Below, piece after piece: positions 45,997 to 55,402 of a DNA stretch of 64,000 bases. Both the position numbers and the translations under genes were made by a program. The notes beneath the pieces were generated by a model, which saw nothing but the letters and a program-made list of their open reading frames with translations, was not told where the DNA came from and made no database searches. Origin of the DNA: Rhizobacter sp. Root404 (lineage in GTDB: Bacteria > Pseudomonadota > Gammaproteobacteria > Burkholderiales > Burkholderiaceae_C); the NCBI RefSeq assembly GCF_001425865.1, contig NZ_LMDS01000001.1, positions 796,921 through 860,920 of the forward strand. Reading direction: 5' to 3'. Positions within the stretch are counted from its first letter, which is position 1; every line of letters begins with the position of its first letter.

Positions 45997-47001
45997 TCAG
46001 GCACTGTTGATTCTTTGCCCTGCCACGGCGGGTCGATCGATCACCAGGAACACGCCACACGCCAGCGCCAGCGGCCCGAGGTAGTAGACCGCGCGATACG
46101 CGACCAGCGCCGCCAGCAGTTCCCCCTGCGGCACGCGGTGCGCCAACAGCGCGACGAACACCGCTTCGAGCACGCCGAGGCCCGCCGGCACGTGCGTGAT
46201 GACGCCGGCGACCGCGGCGACGAGCAGGACCGCAAGCACGGTCGGGTACTCGATCTTGTGCTGCAGCAACGTCCACACGACCGCGGCGATCAGCAACCAG
46301 TTGATCGACGAGACGGCGAGCTGCAGCACGGCGATCCGAGCCGAGGGCAAGCGCAGGTCGCGCCCGCGCACCCGCCACTCGCGGCGCGTCGCGAACGTGC
46401 AGGTCGCCAGGTACGCGCCGGCGGCGGCCAGCATCGCGGCGCCGAGCACGCGCAAGCCCTCGCTGCCCAGGCGCCAGTCCGGTGGCAATGGCAGCGGCGC
46501 GAGCGCGAACACCAGGCCACCGACGACCAGGTAGCCGAGCCAGTTGGTCAGCATGCTCAGCGCCAGGATCTGCGTGATCACGCCGGTCGCCAGGCCATGC
46601 CGCGAATAGAGGCGGTAGCGGAAGGCGATGCCGCCGACCAGGGAGCCGAGATTGAGGTTGAACGCGTACGACGTGAAGCCGATCGCGGCGACCTGCCAGC
46701 GTGGCAATTCATGCTTCGTCTGGTGACGGCCGATCAGATCGTAGCTGCAGTACACCGTGAAGCTCGCGAGTGCGAGCGCCGCGGCGGCCAGGAGGGTCGA
46801 CAGCGGGTAGGCCAGCAACGCGGTGCGCACCGCGCTCCAGTCGACGCTGCGCGCCTGGTGCGCGACCAGCCCGAGCACCAGCACGAAGAACGCGATGGTG
46901 AGCACGCGCCTGGCCGGTGCCCACCATCGGTGCGATCTGATGCCGTGCAGCGCGCCGCCCGATGGGCCACCGGATGCGCGGGCCGCCGCGTCAGCCGACA
47001 C
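45997..47001 (-). CDS. ybhN: YbhN-like membrane protein (LPG synthase N-terminal/flippase family)
   Basis: A 334-residue inner-membrane protein with about eight helices of the UPF0104/YbhN family, related to the flippase part of lysyl-phosphatidylglycerol synthases. It has conserved SYAFNLNLGSLVGGIAFRYRLY and THVPAGLGVLEAVFV segments. It follows clsB and a YbhP-like gene, the same ybhP-ybhO-ybhN arrangement as in E. coli, suggesting a shared role in phospholipid handling. It overlaps clsB by 11 bases. Confidence 0.88.
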   Translation of the reverse strand: MSADAAARASGGPSGGALHGIRSHRWWAPARRVLTIAFFVLVLGLVAHQARSVDWSAVRTALLAYPLSTLLAAAALALASFTVYCSYDLIGRHQTKHELPRWQVAAIGFTSYAFNLNLGSLVGGIAFRYRLYSRHGLATGVITQILALSMLTNWLGYLVVGGLVFALAPLPLPPDWRLGSEGLRVLGAAMLAAAGAYLATCTFATRREWRVRGRDLRLPSARIAVLQLAVSSINWLLIAAVVWTLLQHKIEYPTVLAVLLVAAVAGVITHVPAGLGVLEAVFVALLAHRVPQGELLAALVAYRAVYYLGPLALACGVFLVIDRPAVAGQRINSA

Positions 47002-48193
47002 GCCGGCCCCCCGGCGACGGCGACATCTCGATCGGGCCCGGTTCGCACGCGGCCAGGGTCGGCCGGTGGCGGGGCAGTCGGCTGGCCCAGCCGGGGAAGC
47101 GGCGCAGCACGTGGAAGACCACCGCCGAGCGCAGGTTGACCCACCAGCGCCAGCCGGTGTGCTCCAGGTGCTTCACCTGCGTGCACTCGTGCGCGATCAG
47201 GTGCTCGAGCCGCCCCCGCAGGTGCTGCGCGAATGCGCGGTCGCGCAGCACGACGTTCGCTTCCAGATTCAGCGAGAGGCTGAGCGGGTCGAGGTTGCTG
47301 GAGCCGACGGTCGCCCAGTGCTCGTCCACCACCGCCACCTTGCCGTGCAGCGGCCGCTTGCAGTACTCGTGGATCTGCACGCCGGCGCGCTGCAGGTGCT
47401 CGTAGAGCAGCGCCGCCGCGGTCTTGACGATCGGCATGTCGGGCTCGCCCTGCAGGATCAGCTGCACGTCCACGCCGCGGCGTGCGGCGCGGCGCATCTC
47501 GCGCAGCAGGCGGTAGCCGGGGAAGAAGTACGCGTTCGCGATCAGCACGCTCTTGCGCGCGCTGCGGATCGCGGCGCGGTAGTGGCGCTCGATGTCGTTC
47601 GGGTGGTCGATGTTGTCGCGCGTGACGAGCAGCGCCTCGACATCGCCCGCCGGCGCGCTGCGGGCCGGCTGGCGGCGCGCAGCGGGGACGCCGATCGCGG
47701 TGCGCGCGAACTGGCGGATCTCGTCGACGATCGGCCCGCGCAGCTCGACGGCGTAGTCCTGCTTGGCTTGCGGCCCGAAGTCGGCGAGGTGGTCGGCGGA
47801 GTAGTTGATGCCGCCGACGAAGGCACGCTCGCCGTCGACGACGACGATCTTGCGGTGCATCCGCCGCAGCACATTGACCCGCACGCCGAACAGGCGCGAG
47901 GTGGGGTCGAACGTGCGCACGCGCACGCCCGCGCCGGTCAGCGCGCCCAGGTACTCGCCGCTCAGGTCGGACGAGCCGAAGCCGTCGACCATGACGTCGA
48001 TCTGCACGCCGCGCGTCGCGGCATCCAGCAGCGCGGCGTGCAGTTCCTTGCCGACCTTGTCCTCGAACACGATGAAGGTCTCGAGGATCACCTCGCGCCG
48101 CGCATTGCGGATCGCCTCGAACACGGCGGGGAAGAACTCCTCGCCGTTCTCGAGCAGACGCGCGTCGTTGCCACCGGTCCAGCGCGAGCTCAT
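46991..48193 (-). CDS. clsB: Cardiolipin synthase B type phospholipase D-like protein
   Basis: A 400-residue phospholipase D superfamily enzyme with two HKD motifs: MHRKIVVVDGERAFVGG (first) and LHGKVAVVDEHWATVGSSN (second). It lacks the N-terminal membrane helices of ClsA, as in E. coli ClsB (YbhO), and makes cardiolipin from phosphatidylglycerol or PE/PG. ATG 48193 overlaps the YbhP-like stop (ATGA). Confidence 0.93.
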   Translation of the reverse strand: MSSRWTGGNDARLLENGEEFFPAVFEAIRNARREVILETFIVFEDKVGKELHAALLDAATRGVQIDVMVDGFGSSDLSGEYLGALTGAGVRVRTFDPTSRLFGVRVNVLRRMHRKIVVVDGERAFVGGINYSADHLADFGPQAKQDYAVELRGPIVDEIRQFARTAIGVPAARRQPARSAPAGDVEALLVTRDNIDHPNDIERHYRAAIRSARKSVLIANAYFFPGYRLLREMRRAARRGVDVQLILQGEPDMPIVKTAAALLYEHLQRAGVQIHEYCKRPLHGKVAVVDEHWATVGSSNLDPLSLSLNLEANVVLRDRAFAQHLRGRLEHLIAHECTQVKHLEHTGWRWWVNLRSAVVFHVLRRFPGWASRLPRHRPTLAACEPGPIEMSPSPGGRRVG

Positions 48194-48951
48194 ACGCGGA
48201 TCTCCGCGGCGAGCGGGGCGTGGTCCGACAGGCGCGACCACGGATCGCGCGGCAGCGGCACCGGCGTGTCGCCCTTGGTGTTGCGCACATAGATCCGGTC
48301 AAGTTCGAGCATCGGCAGGTGGGCCGGAAACGTCTTGGCCGCGCGCCCGGTCGCATGCACGAACACTTCGCGCAGCCCGGTGCTGCGTTCGAGCGTCGCG
48401 TGGGCGCGGCGGCGCCAGTCGTTGAAGTCGCCGGCGACGAGCAGCGGCGCGTCAACGGGCACGTGGGTGCGGATCACCTCGCCCAGCAGGTCGAGTTGGC
48501 GCAGTCGATGCGATTCCTTCAGGCCGAGGTGAACGCAGATCGCATGCAGTGCCGTGTCGCGGCCCGGAATGCGCAGTGTGCAGTGCAACAGGCCGCGCGT
48601 CTCGTGGCCGTCGATCGAGACATCGCGGTTCTCATACGCGACGATCGGGAACTTGGACAGCACGGCATTGCCGTGGTCGCCGTGCGGATAGACCGCGTTG
48701 CGCCCGTACGCGAAGTCGGGCCAGATCTCGTCGGCGAGGAATTCGTAGTGCGGCACCTCGGGCCAGCGGCCGATGCGGGTCGAGTGCAGGTGGTGCTCGC
48801 CCTGGACCTCCTGCAGGAAGACGACGTCGGCGCCGACGACGCGCACCGCGTCGCGCAACTCGTGCAGCACGAACTTGCGGTTCAGGAAGGCGAAGCCCTT
48901 GTGCGTGTTGACGGTGAGCACGCGGAACGAGATGTCGGCGGTCGGTTGCAT
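48190..48951 (-). CDS. ybhP: YbhP-like endonuclease/exonuclease/phosphatase-fold protein
   Basis: A 253-residue EEP-superfamily protein. Motifs VLTVNTHKGF, FLQEV, GDFNDW and LDRIYV, then a SDHAPL end motif, give the Mg-dependent phosphoesterase active site. No signal peptide. It is first of the ybhP-clsB-ybhN operon, so the substrate may be a lipid phosphate rather than DNA; that part is inference. Confidence 0.9.
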   Translation of the reverse strand: MQPTADISFRVLTVNTHKGFAFLNRKFVLHELRDAVRVVGADVVFLQEVQGEHHLHSTRIGRWPEVPHYEFLADEIWPDFAYGRNAVYPHGDHGNAVLSKFPIVAYENRDVSIDGHETRGLLHCTLRIPGRDTALHAICVHLGLKESHRLRQLDLLGEVIRTHVPVDAPLLVAGDFNDWRRRAHATLERSTGLREVFVHATGRAAKTFPAHLPMLELDRIYVRNTKGDTPVPLPRDPWSRLSDHAPLAAEIRV

Positions 48952-49056
48952 GAGACCGTACCGTACCGGTCCCGCAACCCCCGATCTGTAGGAGAAGGGA
49001 TGCGCGCGCTGCAGGCCAAGCGCGAGGCCCGCAGCGCTGACGACGCCGCCCTGCGG

Positions 49057-49425
49057 CTACAGATATCCGCCGTAGTAGTCGTTGACACGGCGGCTGTATT
49101 CCGGCGTGTAGGTCGGCACCTCGGTATCCGGGTAGCGCGGCGCATCCGACAGGCGCTCCTTGTCGAGCGGGACGACATAGCCCCCGCGGTCGGTGTCGTA
49201 CTTCAGCACATCCCAGGGCAGCGGGTAGCGGTCGGTGCCGATGCCGAGAAAACCGCCGAACTCCAGCACGGCGTAGCGCACCTGGCCCGAACGCTTGTCG
49301 ATCATCAGGTCGTCGATCGATCCGAGCCGGTCGCCGGCTTCGTTGTACACGGCGGTGCCCTCGACCCGCTCGGACGAGATCACGTCGTGGGTGCTCTGCT
49401 CGGTCGCGGTGGTGGTGGTGTCCAT
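49057..49425 (-). CDS. PRC-barrel domain protein
   Basis: A 122-residue protein with a PRC-barrel fold (about 20-90: GTAVYNEAGDRLGSIDDLMID, then VLEFGGFLGIGTDRYPLPW). The C-terminus is Tyr/Arg-rich (YSRRVNDYYGGYL). Related small proteins are general stress or RNA/photosynthetic-apparatus-associated. CGAAGGAG precedes the ATG. It stands alone, with repeat-like sequence on both sides. Confidence 0.85.
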   Translation of the reverse strand: MDTTTTATEQSTHDVISSERVEGTAVYNEAGDRLGSIDDLMIDKRSGQVRYAVLEFGGFLGIGTDRYPLPWDVLKYDTDRGGYVVPLDKERLSDAPRYPDTEVPTYTPEYSRRVNDYYGGYL

Positions 49426-49692
49426 GATTCTCCTTCGCTGTCGATACGAGGTGCGGCGCGGGAGTGCGCCGCACAGGACCAATGTTTGGCGACGGTTCGC
49501 ACTTCAGCGATCGGCCCAACGGCCCTCGGCTTGTAGGACCAGTCCGTCCGGCCGCATCGTGGCCGGTGGCCGTCAGTCGGCTGCGTGCCTTCCGATCTCC
49601 GCGTATCGCGGTCTCCTACAAGCCGGCAGTAGGCCGCGAGGGAAAGTAGGGTCACCTTCGTTCCTGGCCTGTGAACACTCGCAGACGCATGC
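49426..49692. repeat. Intergenic region with inverted-repeat (MITE/REP-like) element
   Basis: A 267-base gap. It contains a hairpin with perfect 9-base arms at 49451-49474 (GTGCGGCGC / GCGCCGCAC). It also contains a 97-base segment bounded by a perfect 11-base inverted repeat, GGCTTGTAGGA (49528-49538) and TCCTACAAGCC (49614-49624). The TGTAGGA end recalls REP/MITE-type repeats. No target-site duplication is obvious and no gene is seen. Confidence 0.5.
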
Positions 49693-50319
49693 ATGCTGCT
49701 CACACCCCCTTCGATCGACGCGCACGAGTTCCGGGCTTCGCTGCAGCTGCGCACCCCGCGGCGCGTGCTGTTGCGCCACGGGGAAGTCCATGCGGATCCG
49801 CAGAGTCCGCCACCGGTGATCGCCACCGAGGTCTGGCAGGGCCGGTGGATCCGGCGCCGGGCGGGCGACCAGCGCCCCGGTGACGCAAGCTTCCCGCCCC
49901 ATCTGTACGAGCGCGTCGCCACGGACGCGGGCCGGGTCGAGCCCTGCAACTACCTGCCGTTCCTGTTGGCGGTGCGAGCGGTGGTCGAGTCCGCAGGCGA
50001 GGTCGGCGATCGACGTCAGGCGCTGGCGAAGGAGCTCGGCAATGAGGACTGGCGCGGCTTCGTCACCAAGCTGGGCGGCGCGGCCGACATCCTCGATCGG
50101 TTCTTCCCGTCGTTCATCAGCACGCTGGACATCCGCAACGCCACGCAGGCGGGCTTCCGGCGCCGCGGCTTGCTCACCGCGGCGCAGATCCTGGCCGCCT
50201 CCGATCACGAACTGCTGACCGTCTCCGGCATCGGCGAACTCACCGCCGCGAAGTGTCGCGCCCAGTGCGCACAGGCGGCCGATCCGTACGCCGAGTACGT
50301 GGACCACGTCGCCCGCTGA
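49693..50319 (+). CDS. Uncharacterised protein with helix-hairpin-helix C-terminus
   Basis: A 208-residue protein. No family recognised for the first 150 residues, which contain a Trp/Arg-rich strand region (EVWQGRWIRRR). Residues about 160-200 (GLLTAAQILAASDHELLTVSGIGELTAAKCRA) read as a helix-hairpin-helix DNA-binding motif. It may act on DNA or be a nucleotide-processing accessory. The gene stands alone between repeat sequence and a convergent MFS gene. Confidence 0.6.
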   Translation: MLLTPPSIDAHEFRASLQLRTPRRVLLRHGEVHADPQSPPPVIATEVWQGRWIRRRAGDQRPGDASFPPHLYERVATDAGRVEPCNYLPFLLAVRAVVESAGEVGDRRQALAKELGNEDWRGFVTKLGGAADILDRFFPSFISTLDIRNATQAGFRRRGLLTAAQILAASDHELLTVSGIGELTAAKCRAQCAQAADPYAEYVDHVAR

Positions 50320-50340
50320 GGAGAGCGACAAGGGGGGCGG

Positions 50341-51552
50341 TCAGCGCAACGGCCGCCGGGTCGCCTCCGCGCGCGGAATCCAGTAGGCGAGTTGTGCGGC
50401 GGCGGCGAGCGCGATCACGCCGGTGATGGCCACGCCGGCGCCGAGCGACAGCGTCGCTGCCACGAACGACAGCAGTGCGGGGCCGCAGGAGGCGCCGATG
50501 TCCGACATCAGCCGCCACACGCCGAGGAAGTGGGCGCGGCCGATGCGCGGCGAATGGTCGGCACCGAGCGTCATCACCATGCCCGAGCCGATGCCGTTGC
50601 CGAAGCCGATCACGCAGGCGGCGAGCAGCAGGCTGGCGGCGCCGGTCGTCAGCGGCATCAGCAGCAAGGGCAGGCCCATCACGAGCATCGACGGCACCGC
50701 GACCCAGCGCCGGCCCCTCACGTCCATCACCTTGCCGGCGGGGTAGAACACCAGCAGCTCGACGCCGCCGGCGACGCCATAGATCAGCGCCGCAAGCGAC
50801 GGCGCGAGCATCAGGTGGTCCGCCCACAGCGGGATCACCACCTGGCGCGTGGCGCGCACCGCGCTGACGAGCAGCACGCCGATGCCGAGCGTCACGAACA
50901 GGCGATGGTGGTCGCGCAGGATCGAGCGCAGGGAGGGCGCCGCGCCCGGCGCAGTCGCCACCTCGGTGGCCCGCTCGTCCGGCGGGGCGACGAGGTCGGG
51001 GATGCGCGCCGCGACGACGGCAGCCACGAGCAGCGCGACGACGCCGACCGCGAATGCGCCCAGCAACCCGTACCCGTGGATCGCCACCGCCGCGATGAAC
51101 GGGCCGATGAACAGGCCGACGCGCATCGAGCCGCCCAGCATCGACATCGCCCGCGCGCGGAACTCCGGCGGCACCGCCTCGGTCAGGTAGCTCTGGCGTG
51201 CGAGACCGAACACGGCCTGCGAGATGCCCACCATGAAGCAGCCGAGCGCAAACACGGCGAGCTGGCTGGTCCACGCCGACAGCCCGATCGCCAGCGCGCA
51301 CCACACCGCCGCGGCGACGATCGCCCAACGCTCGCCGCGGTGCATCGTCAGCAGCGACGCCGGGATGTTGCTGAGCAGCGAGCCCACGCCGATCAGCGTC
51401 ACCACCAGCGCCGCCTCGGCCACCGAGCCGCCGAGATCGCGGGCGCGCAGCGGGATGACCGGCAGGATCGCCCCTTCGCCCAGTCCGAAAAGCAGCGAGG
51501 GCGCGAACGCCGAGACGGCGATGCGGCGGAACGAGAAATCGGCGGGCGTCAT
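50341..51552 (-). CDS. MFS transporter
   Basis: A 403-residue major facilitator protein with about twelve membrane helices. The first half carries the motif-A region between TM2 and TM3 in modified form (NIPASLLTMHRGERWAI), and a longer cytoplasmic loop near residue 200 splits two six-helix halves. It resembles drug-efflux or sugar-type exporters (DHA group). Substrate unknown. It lies 98 bases downstream of the DUF418 gene on the same strand. Confidence 0.88.
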   Translation of the reverse strand: MTPADFSFRRIAVSAFAPSLLFGLGEGAILPVIPLRARDLGGSVAEAALVVTLIGVGSLLSNIPASLLTMHRGERWAIVAAAVWCALAIGLSAWTSQLAVFALGCFMVGISQAVFGLARQSYLTEAVPPEFRARAMSMLGGSMRVGLFIGPFIAAVAIHGYGLLGAFAVGVVALLVAAVVAARIPDLVAPPDERATEVATAPGAAPSLRSILRDHHRLFVTLGIGVLLVSAVRATRQVVIPLWADHLMLAPSLAALIYGVAGGVELLVFYPAGKVMDVRGRRWVAVPSMLVMGLPLLLMPLTTGAASLLLAACVIGFGNGIGSGMVMTLGADHSPRIGRAHFLGVWRLMSDIGASCGPALLSFVAATLSLGAGVAITGVIALAAAAQLAYWIPRAEATRRPLR

Positions 51553-51650
51553 GCAGGGCGGGGGCGGCAGGGCGATCGTAGCGGCTGCGCCCGGCCGGCG
51601 TGCCGCAGGCCGTCCGAGCGCCCCGTGGCCCCGTGGCCCGACGGATCCCG

Positions 51651-53351
51651 TCAAGCCGGGTGCGGCGGCTGCGGCGTCCTCGCGTCGATCCGGAACGGCG
51701 GCACCTGGCGGTACGTGAAGCCGCGCCAGAACCACTCCATCGGTCCGTAGCGGAAGCGCGCGAGCCACCAGTGGCTGAACGCCACCTGCAGCGCATAGAC
51801 CAGCACGACGAACACCAGCTGCTGCGCGCGCGGCATGCCCCAGTGGCCCAGGGCGAAGCCGTAGAACCAGGTCATGCAGATCAGCGATTGCATCAGGTAG
51901 TTCGTCAGCGCCATGCGCCCCATCGGTGCAAGCAGTCGCACGTGCGACCACGGGCCCCGGCTGTGCAGCATCACGACGATCAGGCCGACATACCCCAGGC
52001 ACGCCGGCAGGTTGCCCAGGAACAGCAATCCGCTGGCGATGCCCCAGCCATCCAGGCGGTCGCCAGGCGTGTGCGACATCGCGATGGCACTGCCCAGCAG
52101 GCCGATGCCGATGCCGACCGGCAATCCGTAGAGCGCGAGGCGGCGGAACAGCGGCAGGTGCGCCGCGGTGTTCTCCATCAACCCGGAGCGGACGAACCAG
52201 GTGCCGAGCAGGAACATCGCGGTCAGCAGCACCGCGAAGCCGGCATCCCCCGCGGCCTTGTCGATGAAGCGGTCGGCGCGCCAGTACACCGTCTCGGCGT
52301 AGCTGCCGTGCGTGAACAGGGCAAGCTCCTCGGCGTTGCGACGTCGGTTGCGCTCCAGCTGCTCCTCGCGCTTGGCGCGTGCCTCGGCCACGCGGGCTGG
52401 CACGGAGGCGGCGGCCGCCGCCGGTGCAGGAGCGGTTGCCGCGGATGTCGGCACGGGCCACTGGAGCGGATCGGGGCCGAAGCGCTGGAGCACGCCGCCG
52501 GAGATCATGGCGGTCGAGATGAACAGGTAGATGCCGACTGCCGTGCGCAGCACGCGAAGCCGCGCGGGCCGGCGGTATTTCCACGACAGCCAGCCCGCCA
52601 GGAACAGCAGCGGCCCCATGATCGTCAGCGGCAGGCGCGGCCCGATCGGTCCGTTGGGGATGACCCACACCACCAGCGCCGCGAGCGAAACCACCGGGCC
52701 GGCGGCCATCAGGATGAACGAGAACAACGGCCAGGATCGCCCACGCCATCGCACGCGCCACGTGCCGCGCAGGTACAGCGCGACGGCGCCCGCGATGGCC
52801 ACGCCGCCCGCGAGCGCGAAGCAGCCGTCGAGGCCCGGTATGAACCCCAGTCCGGCGAGCGCGGCACAGCCGATCAGGATCGGACGCGGCCTGCCGTACA
52901 GCACGATCAGCAGCGACAGCGCGCCGACCGCGTAGCTGAACAGGATGTCGCCTTCCCAGATGAAGATGAAGTGCACCGCGCCGATGACCGCCAGCGCGAG
53001 GATGCGTCGCAAGTACAGGCGGATGAACTCGCGCCCCGCGCGCTCGGCCCGCACCAGCATCACCGCGAAGCCCATGCCGAACAGCAGCGAGAAGATCGTC
53101 CAGAACTTGCCTTGCACGAAGTACGCGACGAACCAGCCGGCCCACCAATCCAGGCCGCTCAGGTTGCGCGGCAAGCCCTGGCCGATGGTGCCGATCGTGC
53201 GGTTGAAGAACTCGACGTTCATCAGGAAGATGCCGAGCAGGGCAAATCCACGGATCGCGTCGAGCGCTTCGATGCGCTGGCCCGCGTCGACGGGCGCGAA
53301 TGCCTTCGCTGGCGCGCCCGCGGGCGCCGGATCGGTCAGGGGGGCATCCAT
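51651..53351 (-). CDS. DUF418 (YeiB-like) membrane protein
   Basis: A 566-residue multi-helix inner-membrane protein. The N-terminal EALDAIRGFALLGIFLMN and FWTIFSLLFGMGFAVML motifs, and the C-terminal LAPMGRMALTNYLMQS with FRYGPMEWFWRGFTY, are the DUF418 signatures. A central insert (about 290-350) is Ala/Arg-rich and coiled-coil-like, longer than in YeiB. These proteins are related to acyltransferase-3-type membrane enzymes, but no activity has been shown. Confidence 0.9.
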   Translation of the reverse strand: MDAPLTDPAPAGAPAKAFAPVDAGQRIEALDAIRGFALLGIFLMNVEFFNRTIGTIGQGLPRNLSGLDWWAGWFVAYFVQGKFWTIFSLLFGMGFAVMLVRAERAGREFIRLYLRRILALAVIGAVHFIFIWEGDILFSYAVGALSLLIVLYGRPRPILIGCAALAGLGFIPGLDGCFALAGGVAIAGAVALYLRGTWRVRWRGRSWPLFSFILMAAGPVVSLAALVVWVIPNGPIGPRLPLTIMGPLLFLAGWLSWKYRRPARLRVLRTAVGIYLFISTAMISGGVLQRFGPDPLQWPVPTSAATAPAPAAAAASVPARVAEARAKREEQLERNRRRNAEELALFTHGSYAETVYWRADRFIDKAAGDAGFAVLLTAMFLLGTWFVRSGLMENTAAHLPLFRRLALYGLPVGIGIGLLGSAIAMSHTPGDRLDGWGIASGLLFLGNLPACLGYVGLIVVMLHSRGPWSHVRLLAPMGRMALTNYLMQSLICMTWFYGFALGHWGMPRAQQLVFVVLVYALQVAFSHWWLARFRYGPMEWFWRGFTYRQVPPFRIDARTPQPPHPA

Positions 53352-53391
53352 CGTGCGCGATTGTGGCGCCGTGACGCCAGCCGGCGTCAGG

Positions 53392-53760
53392 TCACGGGCA
53401 GACTTCCATCCGCCGCGTCACGCCGCGGATCACCTCGTCGCTGAACCAGAAGAAGTAGCGCGTGACGGTCACGGTCGCGCTGTCCTTGGTGCGGGTCTTG
53501 TACTCGACCGGGACGACCCAGCCGACATAGCCGCCGCTGTTGCCGCCCATCGGGCAGGCGCCGCGCTGGGGCGTGCCGATGATCAGCTCGCGGTTCGGAT
53601 CGATGCCCTTGGCGGTCGCGTCGAAGTAGTTGGTGATCGAGGACTCGTGGTTGCGCGGCGGGATCGCCCGGACGATCGTCTCGCGCGGGGCGGGGTCGTT
53701 CCAGGCGCAGCCGCCCACCAGGAGGGTGGCGGCCAGAAGTGCTGCGGCGGTCTTCGTCAT
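53392..53760 (-). CDS. Small predicted lipoprotein
   Basis: A 122-residue precursor with a lipobox (LLVGGC, Cys18) followed by a compact domain rich in Thr/Val strands and three cysteines (GACPMGG, EVCP near the end). No family recognised. The ATG 53760 is supported by the signal sequence. It has its own short upstream region and is divergent from the Spy-like gene. Confidence 0.72.
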   Translation of the reverse strand: MTKTAAALLAATLLVGGCAWNDPAPRETIVRAIPPRNHESSITNYFDATAKGIDPNRELIIGTPQRGACPMGGNSGGYVGWVVPVEYKTRTKDSATVTVTRYFFWFSDEVIRGVTRRMEVCP

Positions 53761-53941
53761 CTTGGGTTCCTGCGATGTCGTGGCGCGTGGCCGTCGTGTG
53801 GCGCGATCTTGCCACGGCCCGGGGTCGCCACGGATTCTGCCGTTGTTCACAGTTCTTTACGTCGTAGCCAAGCCGTCTTCACCGGTCCGGCCGAGCATTC
53901 GTGCACGGGCCATCTGCCTGCAATCCACGGGAGAATTTTCG

Positions 53942-54532
53942 ATGCGTGACATCAAGGTGGCCGCATGGCCACACCAGGGTTCGATGAAGCTGTGGCGTCT
54001 GCTGGCGTTCGGCGTGCTCGCGGCGGCCGCGGCCAGCCTGACGCTGCCGGCGCTGGCGCAGGGCCACCATGGTCCTGGCATGGGCGCCGGGCCTGGCGGC
54101 GGGATGATGATGTTCGGCGGTTCCCCCGAGCATGTCGCGCGCGCCGTCGACCGCATGCTGGACGGCCTCAATGCCACCGACGCCCAGCGCGCCCAGATCA
54201 AGCAGATCGCCACGTCCGCTGCGGCGGACATGAATGCGCAGCACGACGCCGGTCGCGACTTGCACGAGCGCGGCCTGCAGATCTTCACCGCGCCGGTGGT
54301 CGATGCGAACGCCGCCGAAGCGCTGCGCCAGCAGATGACTGCCCACCACGACCAAGCCAACAAGCGCATGCTGCAGGCGATGCTCGACGTCGCCCGCGTG
54401 CTGACGCCGGAACAGCGTGCCAAGCTCGGCGAGCGCATGAGGGTGCGGCAGGCGAGGATGAAGGACCGCATGCAGCGCATGCAGAGCGAGCACTCGCCGC
54501 GTGGCCAGCAACAACCCCCGGCGCCGAAATGA
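53942..54532 (+). CDS. Spy/CpxP-like periplasmic protein
   Basis: A 196-residue exported helical protein: signal peptide ending ALPALAQG, a His/Gly/Met-rich patch (GHHGPGMGAGPGGGMMM) that could bind metal, then an LTxxQ-like helical core (ATDAQRAQIKQIA; LTPEQRAKLGERM). Spy/CpxP relatives are chaperones or sensors that modulate envelope stress kinases. It is directly ahead of a response regulator and histidine kinase, a layout that suggests it feeds signal to that pair. An ATG at 53984 is the alternative start. Confidence 0.82.
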   Translation: MRDIKVAAWPHQGSMKLWRLLAFGVLAAAAASLTLPALAQGHHGPGMGAGPGGGMMMFGGSPEHVARAVDRMLDGLNATDAQRAQIKQIATSAAADMNAQHDAGRDLHERGLQIFTAPVVDANAAEALRQQMTAHHDQANKRMLQAMLDVARVLTPEQRAKLGERMRVRQARMKDRMQRMQSEHSPRGQQQPPAPK

Positions 54533-54633
54533 ATTCGTCCAAGGCTATGCTCGCCCCCGCCAGTGGCCTGGCCGCGCTCGCGTTGCAGAGCGCGGTCATG
54601 TCAAAGCCCCAACCGACCCACGCCGCCCACGCC

Positions 54634-55353
54634 ATGACCGCCCGCCTGCTGCTGATCGACGACGATGCCCGGCTGTCCTCGATGGTCGGCGATTACCTGC
54701 GCGGCTCCGGCTTCGAGGTCGAGACCGCCGGCTCGCTCGCCGCGGGACGCGAGCGCCTGGCGGCGGAACCGTACGACGCGCTGGTGCTCGACCTGATGCT
54801 GCCCGACGGCGACGGCCTGGACCTGTGCCGCGAGCTGCGCGGCGACAGCCGCCATCGACACCTGCCGCTGCTGATGCTGACCGCGCGTGGCGAGCCGATG
54901 GACCGCATCGTCGGTCTCGAGCTGGGCGCGGACGACTACCTGCCCAAGCCGTTCGAACCGCGCGAGCTGCTGGCGCGCGTGAAGGCGTTGCTGCGCCGCG
55001 CCTCGCCGCAGCCCGCGGGTGACGATGTGCTGCGCTTCGGCCGGCTCGAGGTCGACCTCGGCGCGCGCGTCGCGCGGCTGGACGGCACGATCTGCGACCT
55101 GACCGGTCACCAGTTCGACCTGCTGGTCGTGCTCGCGCAAAGCCCCGGCCGGGTGCTCTCGCGCGACCAGATCATGGACTCGCTGAAGGGCCACCCGCTG
55201 GAAGCCTTCGACCGGTCGATCGACGTGCACATCTCCCGCATCCGCGCCGTGATCGAGGACGACCCGAAGCTGCCGCGGCGCGTGCTCACGGTGCGCGGCG
55301 CCGGGTACGTGTTCGCGCGCAAGCAGGACGCCGACGAAGCGCGCGAGTCCTGA
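54634..55353 (+). CDS. OmpR-family response regulator
   Basis: A 239-residue regulator with a receiver domain (LLLIDDDARLS; phospho-acceptor Asp in LVLDLMLPDGDG; Lys in YLPKPFEP) and an OmpR-type winged helix (DVHISRIRAVIEDD...VRGAGYVF). I use ATG 54634 because the conserved sequence begins at once; ATG 54529 (overlapping the Spy-like stop) or 54598 would add 35 or 12 non-conserved residues. It is paired with the kinase downstream and follows the Spy-like gene, resembling CpxR/CpxP-type control. Confidence 0.92.
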   Translation: MTARLLLIDDDARLSSMVGDYLRGSGFEVETAGSLAAGRERLAAEPYDALVLDLMLPDGDGLDLCRELRGDSRHRHLPLLMLTARGEPMDRIVGLELGADDYLPKPFEPRELLARVKALLRRASPQPAGDDVLRFGRLEVDLGARVARLDGTICDLTGHQFDLLVVLAQSPGRVLSRDQIMDSLKGHPLEAFDRSIDVHISRIRAVIEDDPKLPRRVLTVRGAGYVFARKQDADEARES

Positions 55354-55402
55354 TGGCGAGTGCGGCGGCGAGCGTCGTTCGGTCCGCCGCGCCGGGGCTT
55401 CG

